Assembly: GCA_019096065.1 (NCBI GenBank)
Contig: JAGUCH010000009.1
Coordinates: 5,776,001-5,840,000 of the forward strand
From: Paracyclopina nana
Lineage: Eukaryota; Arthropoda; Copepoda; Cyclopoida; Cyclopettidae
Length of the DNA stretch: 64,000 nucleotides
Direction: 5' to 3'
The notes under the pieces were generated by a model, which searched no databases, was not told the DNA's origin, and saw nothing but the letters and a program-made list of their open reading frames with translations. Below are positions 9,823 to 19,986 of this stretch, one piece after another. The stretch's first letter is position 1; each line of letters starts with the position of its first letter. The position numbers and the translations under genes were made by a program.

Positions 9823-12384
9823 TCAACTTTTGCGGATCGTGGAGAGAAATCTGGCTTGCGCAGGGTTCATGCGTGCCTTGAGCAAGGCCAAGAGATGTTC
9901 CACTTTGAGCACCGGGCCGATTTTGTTGTTTGCCAACACCATAAGGTCTTTCTGAGTCATCGACAAAAACCTTTGTCCGTCCACATTCTGAAATGAGAAA
10001 ACATGAGGAGCATGATGATTTAGATCCGATATGGAAATGGTACCTGCTGCAAAATTGCCTCGACAAGCGGATCGCATTTGATCTCGTTGATTTCCAAAAA
10101 CTGGGCAACCTCGTCGCAAGTCCATAACGAAGGCTCGAGGTTTTCGTCCCTATTTCCCCTAGGCATTGCGGTTTGGCCGTCCGTATCAACCAGCCTTGGT
10201 ATGAGGCGAACTTCGAGGTTTTCAGGCTCCAACACGGGCGGAGGGGGCGTGGCGGAGGCAGCCCGAGCGGCCTCTACATTGTTCGGAGATTCACTGGCCT
10301 TTTTCTTGCCGTTCTGAAATATATAGGGGTCAAAGTATACAGTATTGATAATAGAGCAACTGGCTTACTTGATGAAGCGGAGTGACAGGAACGGAGCCAG
10401 GTGAAATTCCGCCATTGCTAGAATTGTGCGACCTTTTCTTCCCTCGCTTCCCCACCGCTTTTTTCTTCTCCTTTTTGGCAGGCATGGCCAGCCTCGGGCC
10501 TTCGAGCTTGTGCCCGACCAGCTCTCCCCACCCAACCGGATAAATATCGACGCTCTCGCAATCCATCCATTGGTCGTAGTCATCCTCCCATCCGTCAAAG
10601 TGGACCTTGAGCAGTCTTCCCACCACTCTGGCAATTGTGCCTACGCAAATGAGCTTGGGATCCATTTGGTCAGCGGCTTCCACCTTCATTCCGGCCGCGA
10701 AATCATGCTCCACCGGCTCACGAGGACAGAAGAGATCTGACGGCGCTGCCTTTGCATTGGTCTCTCTCAGGTACTCGTACCAGGAGAACTTGTCCTCCCA
10801 GCCGGTGGGCGGCTTGAGCTCCAGCTTGTTCCGATCGCAGAATCCTGGCGGGAAGATGAGGGGAGAGGAGGCGTGGTAGCAAAACCAGTCTGACCCTGTC
10901 GCGTCATTCTCGTAGCCGTCAATGCGAATCATAATGTAACCGTGGCTGCAACGAAAGTAATAAAATCATCAATTGGGCTCCCATCAAGGTCTGGAGTTCA
11001 AGTGCTAAGATATTTCATTAATTTTTGCGAATAACATGATGCTCTCAATTTTAGAATGGATCACTGCCTCTCATTCTGTCAGAAAAATGACCCATCAGAT
11101 AGGCAGGAATTTTTAAGAATTAATGGCATAGGCCAGGATCTCCTTGGTAACATTTGGTTTAGATCTGCCTTCAAGTCACTGTGATTAAAAATCCAGTATA
11201 CCTAATTTAGTCACTGGTCTTGTAGAAAACATTAAAATTAATATCACTCCTTTTTAGTTCACAATCATTGTGAAATAATTATGACCGCGCTAATTTAGGC
11301 AAAATACTAGTTTTTATCTCACCGAAGAACTTTCATCACTGTGGCCACGCAAATGGTGGCCAAGTTGAGCGGATCCACAGCCTCGAGCTTCATGCCGGGG
11401 AGGAGGTTGCTCACGTTTGCTTGCCTGTACTCGGGAAACATGTCGGGAGTACAGTCAGTGCTGGCCAGATTGTCCATGGCGCAGCGATCATAGTACTCCT
11501 GGCTGGCCACAATTTGGTGCCCGACGCGTTTGGCCCAGCCCACGGGGTGGATGAGGGGGCTCTCCTCGTGGCACCAGAATAGAGTGTCGTCGTGGTCAAC
11601 CTCGTCGTACTGAAGGCACAGGCGTCGGCCGGTGATTTCGAGGATCGTTGCGACGCGGACTTGACAAATTCTCATTTTATCTACTAGCTCGAGTTTCATG
11701 CCAGGCCTGAAAATGCTGCTGACGCTCTCCATGACCCGGCAGTAGAAGTTCGATGGCAGCGTGCGGGCGCCAGTCAAACGCTTGACCAGGAAGTCTTTCC
11801 AATCCGCGTACTTTGCTTGAATCGCTGAAAAAGGATGCGAGTGCAAAAAGACGATTGCGATTGACAAATTGAAAAGAGCTGCTTACACTTTGGAGGAATC
11901 AAGGGCTTGCCCTTGGTGGCGCACCAGCCGACCGGGTGAACCTTGTCGCTGCACAAATTCATCCAAAAGTCCTTGGTGCCGTCCTGGCCGAAGCCTTCGT
12001 AGCGTAGATGGGCGTGATAGCCGGAAATGCGAAGCACCGAGGCCACCCAGAACGAGTTGGAGAAGACTCCCGAGTAGTTCTCAGTGTCGCGGTTCTCCAC
12101 TTCCACTTTCATGCCGACAATGATGTTTTGCCAGCAATCATTCATGGGCGCCTGGAATTGGCCGCAGCGTTTTTCATAGGCCTCGCTCGGCAGCATAAGA
12201 AGAAGCTACTTACGTGTCTGAAAGCTTGTACCGGAGCAGCCACGACATCAGACCTTGACAATAATCCCTCCCATGAGTAAGAGGTCTTCAGGTCATGTTT
12301 GCTGTGCAAGTAAGGTGGCGTGTAGTCCTCGATGGGATACGACATGGTTTTCGGCGACTTTTTGGCGTCCATGTTTTTCGACAT
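9823..12384 (-). CDS. Sfmbt: Sfmbt-like protein: four MBT repeats plus SAM domain
   Basis: Six exons on the minus strand: 12214-12384, 11887-12181, 11323-11824, 10369-10945, 10044-10313, 9823-9987; phases join to 659 residues. Four MBT repeats lie at about residues 24-150, 160-262, 270-370 and 380-480 (motifs such as PGMKLE and HPVGW in each). A lysine-rich linker and a C-terminal SAM domain (about 585-655) follow. Four MBT repeats plus SAM is the SFMBT arrangement; L3MBTL1 has three repeats and MBTD1/L3MBTL2 lack SAM. MBT repeats bind mono- and dimethyl-lysine on histones, and Drosophila Sfmbt works with Pho in Polycomb silencing. No FCS zinc finger is visible. The first intron would be only 32 nt (see findings). 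The start chosen is the in-frame ATG at 12384; an upstream ATG at 12453 is also open. Confidence 0.88.
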
Positions 12385-12731
12385 TTTCACCCCTCCAATT
12401 TGACGAACATTTTTTCGCAACAATATTTCCCCGTAAACAGAGACAGTTTTCACGATGGCGTTTTGTTCGCGGAGTTGCGTTGTCTGTTTACAGCGATTGG
12501 GCGCGAAAGCTTCCCAAAAATGCCAAAACTAAGCAAAGGATCTGCTGCAAAGACAACAAAGGCAACAAAGTCTGGAAGCTCGGTTTTCACTTTCAATTCG
12601 AGATAAAGACATCTTTTGGCTTTTTTCGTCAATATTTGGTCAACTTTAAGAAGTAACCCTGTAAAGTGTAAAGTAAACCAAAAATAAAAACAAAACAAAT
12701 AATTCAGATAATTTTGTGTAGAACAAAAAAA
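12385..12731. promoter_or_regulatory. divergent intergenic region between Sfmbt-like gene and WBP4
   Basis: About 350 bases separate the start codons of two divergently transcribed genes, so both promoters and 5' leaders should lie here. The sequence is AT-rich toward WBP4. I see no clear TATA box. The assignment follows from gene layout only. Confidence 0.5.
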
Positions 12732-15628
12732 ATGACTGAATATTGGAAGAGTACCGCGAAAAAGTACTGCAATTTCTGCAAATGCTGGATTGCAGACAAC
12801 AAAGCTGTAAGTGACAAAAGTCCCCATTTTTGGCTCACGTTGACATTTTTCGTCTCACTTGCAGAGCATAACGTTTCACGAGTCCGGATTGAGGCACAAG
12901 CAGGCTGTGGATAACAAATTGTATGACATCAAGAGAAAAGGACGGAGAGACGAAGTGAAAGCCAACAGAGAGGAGCAATGGCTGAAGGAAATCGAGCAGA
13001 AGGCAATGCGAGACTACCGCAACAAGGATCTGGGTAGCAATGCTGACATCACTGCCAAAATCTTCAACCAGAAACGAGGACAACGCGACGAGGAAGAGGG
13101 CGAAACTTCGGACGCCTCGAGAGCTCGAGCTGCTGCAGAAGCTGCTGGCTACGACACAGACTTGTCCTCCAACGAACCAAGGTATTCACCATCACATATT
13201 ATGATGTTGTAGTCATATTATCTATGATTCTGCGATGACAGGTCGTCCAAGGCTGCCATCGGTCCACAAATCCCATCAGCATTTTCGAGTAGTGGAATGT
13301 TGAAGAAAATCGATGCTCCGACAGAGGGCACGAAATGGCATAATGAGCCAGGCACGAAAAAGTGGTACGAAGCTCAAGATGACCAAGGCAACAGCTACTT
13401 TTGGCATGTGGAGACGAATGGTAATTGATTCATTTTCTTTAAAGATCATTATTATTTTTGCATTGAGATTCGATTTGAATTGCAAAAAATGCGTAATACG
13501 ATTTCCTCGTGTTATAATTCAGTTTACCGATCCGACTGAGCTCTTTTACATCACAGTTCTTTCTAAGCAATTTGAGGGATATTAAATACTTAATGGCCCT
13601 GGAATCAAATTTGAGGGATATTAAGTGATTTAATGCCCCTCATATTCCATGTAACTAATGCAAGTTCACAAGAAAGTAGAAAAAAGAGATTATCATCCTA
13701 GGGTTGATCCTCATGCCGTTGGAAAAGTATTCCAATACCCTAACCACTGAGCTATGGAAACATCATGAAAACTACGTGCTATGTATAGGATTTTACCATA
13801 ATTTAAGCAAAATAGAGAAATAAAAAAAATAAGGGATGACCGGGAATTGAACCCTAGACTTCTAAATCAAGAGCCAAGCATTCTAACCATTGTGCCATAG
13901 AAGCACCTTTGAAAGAATAGTTCTTAAAAGTCTATTTTATTGCTCCCAAACCACAGGATGCTAGCTCATGAGAGCCAGTGATATTCACATAGCAACTAAA
14001 AACCAAGCAGTATTTTTCTAGGGAACGGGGCAGCCCGGTATCTTCATTAAAACACTAAAAAATCGTATTACAGAATATAAAATTGTATATTTTGAGATGG
14101 GGCACGTAAAACCGGGTCATTAAATAGCTGACCTCGGATTTTACAATGGAAAAACACTCGTACAATTACAGCCCTCGTAGGCTCGGGTTAGTAAAGCTGC
14201 ACTCGAGTTTTCCCATTTTAAAATCCTCGCTCAGCTATTTAATGAAGCTACTTTACGTGCCCCAGCTCGAAATATAGTTATTTATTTCGAGCTGGGGCAC
14301 GTAAAGTAGGGTCATTAAATAGCTGAGCGAGGATTTTAAAATGGGAAAACTCAAGTACAGCTTTACTAGCCCGAGCCTGCGAGGGCTGTAATTGTACGAG
14401 TGTTTTTCCATTTTAAAATCCGAGGTCAGCTATTTAATGACCCTACTTTACGTGCCCCAGCTCAAAATATACAATTTTATATACTGTAATACGATTTTCG
14501 AGTGTTTTAATGAAGTTACCGGGCTGCCCCGTGCCCTAGAAAATGCTGCTCGGTTTTTATGCTATGTATCACTAGCTCTCATCAGCTAGCATCCAGTGGT
14601 TTGAGAGCAATAAAACAGACTTTTAAATTACATTTTTTTTAGTTGCACCTATGGCATAGTGGTCAGAGCGCTTGGCTCTTAATTCCGCAGTCTAGGGTTC
14701 AAACCCCAGTCATTCCTTGATTTTTTTGGTTTCATTATCTGGCTTAAATTATGTTTAAGTCCTATACATGCAATTTTCTTGGTGTTTCCATAGCTCAGTG
14801 GTTAGAGTATTGTCATGCTAATCCAACTGGCTGAGGTTCAAATATTGGATGATTCTATCTTTTTTATAACTTGTTTGGAATGTTGATTAGTTTAATGGAA
14901 TATGCGGGGCATTTAACTACTTAAAATCCCTCAAATTTGATTCCAGGGCCGTTAAGAATTTAATATCCCCCAAATTGCCTAGAAAGAACTGTGATATAAA
15001 AGAGCTGAGTCGGATCGGTAAACTGAATTATAACACGAGGAAATCGTATTACAGTATTTAAAATAACTATTAGTACTTTTGGCAGCTCTCACAGTTAGTT
15101 TGCAATTACAGAGTCAAGATGGGATTCTCCTCCTGAAGGATTTTTGTCCCTTCGCGAGCAAAATCGAATCAATAAAGCCACACAGCAGAGGGAACAGAAG
15201 AGGCTGGAAAAAATTCAGCAATCTCAAGCGCTTCATGGGCCCAAAGAAACAGATGAGACCCTGGCTGCTCCTGAAGGGCCGGCCCCTCGTGCGGATCCCT
15301 ATGGTGCTTGGGAAGTGGTCGACTCAAGGTATTTGAATCCTGGTTATGAATGAAATGCGAAATTAATTCGTGCTTTTTAAGCTACTCCGAGGCGGTTGAA
15401 GCTCCTGTGGATTACCAGGTTCCGAAGGCCAAAGAGCTCCCTCAGGCCAATGTGACCATGCATTCCGACAAGTTGTACAAATTCGAAGAGAAAAAGACTC
15501 CTTCTTTGGGAGGAGCTTCTTCTTCGTCATCGTCTGCATCTTCATCCAAGCCTGCGATTGTCTTCAGGAAACGCAAAGTCAACGACGAGCAGCGGAAAAA
15601 TGTCAGAAGGAGAGAAGACGATGATTAA
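12732..15628 (+). CDS. WBP4: WW domain-binding protein 4 (FBP21) homologue
   Basis: Five exons: 12732-12806, 12865-13181, 13242-13420, 15112-15328, 15382-15628; phases join to 344 residues. Residues 1-45 form the U1-C/matrin-type zinc finger (YWKS, KKYCNFCKCWIADNK, then FHESGLRHK). A WW domain at about residues 165-200 is split by intron 3 (W of TKKWYEAQDD, then ESRWDSPPEGF). The C-terminus has the FRKRK ... RNVRRRxDD-type tail typical of WBP4. Vertebrate WBP4 has two WW domains, whereas I see only one clear copy here. The family binds proline-rich spliceosomal proteins and activates pre-mRNA splicing in the nucleus. Intron 3 (1.7 kb) is almost filled by a foldback repeat. Confidence 0.9.
13491..15053. 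mobile_element. ~1.56 kb foldback (inverted-repeat) element with tRNA-like sequences
   Basis: The two arms, about 13491-14275 and 14283-15053, are near-perfect inverted copies meeting at a short centre (CTCGAAATA ... TATTTCGAG around 14278). Each arm carries two tRNA-like segments: one starting TTTCCATAGCTCAGTGG (14797 in the right arm, mirrored near 13765) and one with TATGGCATAGTGGTCAGAGC ... GGTTCAAACCCC (14648-14712, mirrored near 13830-13905). These match Pol III A-box and B-box patterns but do not fold into clean tRNAs. No open reading frame of note is present. The element fills WBP4 intron 3. A single-arm relative lies at 51060-51835. Confidence 0.8.
14642..14715 (+). other. tRNA-like segment (A box and B box) in foldback arm
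   Basis: The sequence has an A-box-like TGGCATAGTGGTCAGAGC, an anticodon-loop-like CTCTTAA, and a B-box-like GGTTCAAACCCC, with spacing close to a tRNA. Stem pairing is imperfect, so this is probably a tRNA-derived promoter relic rather than a working tRNA gene. A second tRNA-like segment sits at about 14797-14866. Confidence 0.5.
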
Positions 15629-16029
15629 TATAAACCAGAATGCGTCCCATCTGCAACAACACTGACGACTAGGACAAGTAATTTTTCATCCTCTTAGCGT
15701 TCTCATTTATCAGTATGTTTTTTAAAAATGAGGAACAGTGCAGAAATCCAATTTCGTAAATAGCATTTGTGTGATCATTTTTGTGTGCTGTTGTTGGCCA
15801 AGTTGTTCGAGAGCAGCAAGAATTTGGGAAATCTCAGAATTCCTGGAAACAGCGAGCATTGTCTCGCATGTAGTAGCATAGGAAAAAAGTTTCCAATAAT
15901 CTATTGTCTAAACAAAGACGAAGACGAAGAAGAGTCCGAGGTCGACGAAGAAGAAACTAGATTTTACCACCACCGCGCGAGCTTCTTGCGTGGCACTCAT
16001 CTCAGTGACGTATTGCAGCTCTCCACAAA
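15629..16029. promoter_or_regulatory. gap with WBP4 3' end and defensin-like gene promoter; kB-like decamer
   Basis: This 400-base gap should hold the WBP4 3' UTR and the promoter of the downstream defensin-like gene. At 15826-15835 it contains GGGAAATCTC, which fits the loose insect NF-kB pattern GGGRNNYYYC, about 195 bases before the start codon. Such sites drive antimicrobial-peptide genes in insects, but a single decamer match is weak evidence. An acidic-coding stretch around 15918-15960 is probably chance. Confidence 0.3.
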
Positions 16030-16721
16030 ATGAAGTGTCAAATTGGATTTTGTCTTGTCGTCCTCTTGAGCTGCTTTTACAGCAGCGAGGCAGGATTTCG
16101 TTGCTTCTTTGGTGACTGGGCTTGCTCTACTGGTTGCAAAGTCCTCGGGCAGAAGAGTGGACTATGCGACGGTGCAGGAAAATGCTGGTAAAAAAATCTA
16201 AATTTACTCCTTCGTTGTTGAAGAAGTGCATTAAAAGTGCAATTCTTCATGATGGGGTCAAATTAATTGTGGCACGTGGTGATGACTCATCCTGAAGAGG
16301 CCTTTTTCTCCGGAAAAGTAATCACTTTTTTGCGTTCCTCTGCCATATTTAGGTGCAGTGAGCAGAGCATTTCCCTGTCGGAGTTCCGTGAACTTTTGCC
16401 CTCCAGATGCACGCTCGGAGTCCAGTTTTGCCAGAGCACTTGTCACGCCATTGGGCGTCGTGATGGCTCGTGTCAGTATGGAGAGGTGCGATATAAAAAA
16501 GATTCCCATTTGGAAGTTGGCTTCTTTTCTGTTCTACTTTTCCCCTCTGTGTAAAATAGGGCTGTGAGTGCTCTGATGATCGATTGACACCCACCGAGTT
16601 TGCGCTTTGCGCCGCCGAATCGACGTGCAGGATCCATTGCCAAGGCCAAGGAAAGGCCACAGGTCGTTGCAATGGCTGGAGATGCGAGTGTCTGTCCAAT
16701 GCTGATCCCGAGCAGGATTAA
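16030..16721 (+). CDS. secreted precursor with three defensin-like (CS-alpha-beta) modules
   Basis: Three exons: 16030-16187, 16353-16485, 16560-16721; phases join to 150 residues. An N-terminal signal peptide (about residues 1-21, hydrophobic core FCLVVLLSC) is followed by three six-cysteine modules. Each has the spacing C-x(6)-C-x(3)-C-x(9-10)-C-x(4-5)-C-x-C (first gap 5-6), with Gly or Ser-rich turns and a final CxC. This is the arthropod/fungal defensin pattern. Roughly one module falls per exon, with module ends crossing the introns. No dibasic site cleanly separates the modules, so it may be released whole or cut by other proteases. Expected role is a secreted antimicrobial or signalling peptide; the family assignment rests on cysteine spacing alone. 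Without splicing, exon 1 alone ends in an in-frame stop after one module. Confidence 0.75.
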
Positions 16722-17063
16722 GGCTGGATTTTCATCATGCCGAAACGACTAGCTTTATTACTACTCCAACATCTTGAATACAGACTATAGGCTAGTAAAT
16801 TTGTGTACCATATAATATAAACTATATGTGCAATAAAATAATACGTCATTAGAATGGAGGCCTTTCACTTTTGGCCTGGATGTAGTTGCGCACTTGCAGG
16901 TTGGCCTCTTCCAAAGTAGCAACCTCCTTGCTTATGCTAGCATAGGCGAGGCTGCTGCTGCTTTTGTCGCATTTATACAAGTCCTTTTGCTTTCCGCTGC
17001 TCTTGAGCTGCTCAGTCTGGTTGACAATGTTCTCGATGAGCTAGACAAACTTCTGGACACCAA
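16722..17063 (-). pseudogene. duplicated, broken copy of the serine protease 3' end
   Basis: This stretch closely repeats 17076-17417, which includes the 3' UTR and C-terminal coding part of the serine protease. The copy has substitutions creating stops in the protease frame (for example TAG at the position of the tail near 17041) and lacks the upstream exons, so it cannot encode the enzyme. It is the first unit of a 354-bp tandem duplication whose period is marked by GAGCAGGATTAAG at 16710 and 17064. Confidence 0.8.
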
Positions 17064-17202
17064 GAGCAGGATTAAGTCTGGATTTTCATCATGCCGAAAT
17101 GACTAGGTTTATTACTACTCCAACATCTTAAATACAGACCATAGGCTAGTAAATTTGTGTACCATATGATATATACCATAAGTGTAATAAAATAATCTGT
17201 CA

Positions 17203-18417
17203 TTAGAATAGAGGCCTTTCACTTTTGGCCTGGATGTAGTTGTGCACTTGCAGGTTGGCCTCTTCCAAAGTAGCAACCTCCTTGCTGATGCTCGCATAGG
17301 CGAGGCTGCTGCTGCTATTGTCGCGCTCGTACAAGTCCCGTCGCTTTCTGCTGCTCTTGAGCTGCTCGGTCTGGTTGACAATGTCCTCGATCCACTTGAC
17401 AAACTTCTGGACTCGAGTGTACACACCTGGCAGCTTGGCGCGTCCGCAGCCCACTCCTCCCATCATGACACCTGACAAGATCATGTGTCCTGATTTGATG
17501 GTGATGAGGCCGCCGCCGCTGTCCGCTTGGCAGCCGTCGTGCTTGCCCGCCTCGTGACCGGCGCATATGTGCGTATCCTTGATGGCGATCCTCGACCCCA
17601 AGTACGTCTGGCACTGCTCGTTCGACACCATGGGCAATTGGACGGTATGCAGTTCCTCCGTGGGCTCACCATACTGCTCATCATATCCCCATCCTAACAC
17701 ACACCATAAATCACCATTCACTTGTCAAAAATGCCAAAAACTAGCTGCAGCCAAAAAATCCACATCTGGTATTTGGCCCACTCTGCGGTGGCGCCACCTG
17801 AGGTGTCGGCGGCGAAAATCTGAACTACTCTCTCACCTGCGAGGTATCCAGGCGTGCCTTCCTTCAGGCTTTCATGGGGGCCTGGCAGGCAGATTGGCTG
17901 GACCCAGTCGGTCCATTCCACGGGCTCCCTCAGCCTGATGATGGCAATGTCGTTGACCAGGGCCTTCTTGTCGTAGTCCGGATGGACAAAGATGTCATCG
18001 GCGTGCAGGTGCTGCTCGGTGCGTGCGTCCATCATGGCGCTGTTCTGGTCTCCCGCCACTAACAGCTCCGGCCTCGCGTAGTTGACGCAGTGCGCGGCCG
18101 TCACCACGTAGGACCTGTGCACCTGGATGAAGTGCGCGCGCGCGCAATAATTAATGTAATCACGCAGGCTAATGAGCAGGGCTTACCAGGGAGCCTCCGC
18201 AAAAGTGCTCTCCATCAGCCGTTTGCAGGCTCACTGCGTAGGGGAATTCCACGATGTTGGCCGCTGTCCCGCCCATGATTCGGCCTTGCCTCGTGGTCGT
18301 CAAAGCGTCCGAATTTCCCGTGGTTTTACCGCACTGGATCCCAGCCAGGTTTCGGCCCGCGGCTGCCAGTCCAGGGGAAACCAGCCAGCTTAAAACCAAC
18401 AGGAGGAATTCGTTCAT
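17203..18417 (-). CDS. secreted trypsin-like serine protease (S1 family)
   Basis: Three exons: 18187-18417, 17837-18122, 17203-17693; phases join to 335 residues. A signal peptide (about 1-20, LLLVLSWLVSPG) is followed by an activation site R-IMGG near residue 45. The catalytic His lies in TAAHC, Asp in DIAIIRL and Ser in CQADSGGG. An Asp six residues before the serine predicts cleavage after Arg/Lys. Oddities are Ala in place of Gly just before the D-S pair (oxyanion-hole position 193) and loss of the usual SWG segment (MMGGVGCG instead). The C-terminus extends about 60 residues past the domain, with a basic then Ser-rich helical tail. The start at 18417 was chosen because the signal peptide begins there. 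Likely secreted, perhaps a haemolymph or digestive protease. Confidence 0.85.
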
Positions 18418-18599
18418 TTTCGGATTTTTCTCTGGAGGAATCCACGGCGACAATCACGAAAATCTCGCTTGCTGCTATGTGCACTAAGTGAAGGCGAAAT
18501 GGGCCTGCAATCGAGATGTATCAAGCTAGCAGAATCTGGTGTATATTTGGTCCCAAGAAAGATATAAGCCTCTTAGTTTTCATATGTTCTAAGGCCTCA

Positions 18600-19410
18600 T
18601 GCGCTAAAATAAACCTCAGTGAAACTTGCACGTTTTATCGACATTGAGTTTATGTCATTACGTAACATTAATTGCCTTGCCGTTGAAGCTAAATCGAAGG
18701 CACCAATATTCGGTGTCACCTTCGATTTCTTTTACTTTGGTGGTAAGGCAGTTAATGTTACGTAACGACACAAGCTCAATATGGGTAAAACGAAGGAGTG
18801 CCGACACATTACAATAACTTTGAGGAAACTTGGGAAAATTTCTGTTCATGTCGTTATTTAACATTAACTGCCTTGTCTCCAGAGTAAAATCAATAGCACC
18901 AATTCGCATTAACACCTACGATGTTTGTTAACAGTTAATGTTACGTAACAACATAAGCTCAATATGGGTAAAACGAAGGAGTGCAGACACATTACAATAA
19001 CTTTGAGGAAACTTGGGAAAATTTCTGTTCATGTCGTTATTTAACATTAACTGCCTTGTCTCCAGAGTAAAATCAATAGCACCAATTCGCATTAACACCT
19101 ACGATGTTTGTTAACAGTTAATGTTACGTAACGACATAAGCTCAATATGGGTAAAACGAAGGAGTGCAGACACATTACAATAACTTTGAGGAAACTTGGG
19201 AAAATTTCTGTCCATGTCGTTATTTAACATTAACTGCCTCGTCTCCAGAGTAAAATCAATAGAACCAATTGGCATTAACACCAATGATATTTAACATAGG
19301 CGGTAAGACAGTTAATGTTACGCAATGACATAAGCTCAACATGGGTAAAATGAAGGAGTGCAAACGAGTTACAATAGCTTTCAGAAACTTGGGAAAATTT
19401 CTGGTTGGGT
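18600..19410. repeat. family A inverted-repeat element with ~183-bp tandem array
   Basis: Sequence of family A (see 38755-39222 and others) is present here as an inverted unit followed by tandem copies. The marker GTTAATGTTACGTAA starts at 18751, 18934, 19117 and (diverged) 19311, giving spacings of 183, 183 and 194 bases. No coding potential seen. Confidence 0.8.
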
Positions 19411-19986
19411 AGTTTGTTGAAAGAATATTTTCTGACCTGCGAACAGACGGCTTTTTTCCAATTTGCTGATGGTGGTGTCAACTCGGCGGCGACTACTGAC
19501 TATGATCGCGGAAGAGCCGCTATTTATATGGAAAACGGGGCCTCTCCATCCTCTGCTAATTATTCATTATTACGGGCTTCCCTAACGGGAAGCATCGCGC
19601 GATGAATGGATTTATTGAGCAAAACCGACGCATGTATGCAATTATAAGTACGGATTATATATGCGTGTGTATAACAACAAAAACAGGTACACAGAACAAT
19701 GCAATATGACTAGAAACATTCTCATGTGTGCTAAATATCTCGTTAAATATATCTTTTTTCGTAACTAATAATAATAATAATAATGGGCCTAATAAGAGCA
19801 TGGGAGTATGTATATAGCATACAGAGTGTCCACCCATAATCGGAGCGTTATATGTGCTGGATCGGGCTCCAAGTCGAGCCTGAAAATGTGCCTTAGAAAT
19901 ATAGGCTCGCTTCATCAACTTTTTTGCTCAGACAACAGTGGGACAGCCTGTATACATATACACATACTAAAAACTTAAAAATGCAA
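19411..19986. other. gene-free stretch with dispersed repeat fragment
   Basis: No gene is supported. Around 19800-19950 there is a repeat fragment (GGGCTCCAAGTCGAGCC ... ATATAGGCTCG) whose relatives occur inverted near 23525-23670 and 29570-29665. A short (TAA)n run lies near 19768-19783. Confidence 0.5.

Noticed and set aside
10426..10740. plus-strand frames opposite the Sfmbt-like exons
   Set aside because: They are shadows of a conserved MBT-repeat exon on the minus strand.
13760..14866. tRNA genes in the foldback arms
   Set aside because: A-box and B-box-like sequences are clear, but anticodon and acceptor stems do not pair well and the segments are mirrored as part of a repeat, so I list them as tRNA-like relics and not as functional tRNAs.
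15767..16033. 88-codon frame just upstream of the defensin-like gene
   Set aside because: Poor composition, overlaps the defensin start codon in another frame, and there is no homology that I can recognise.
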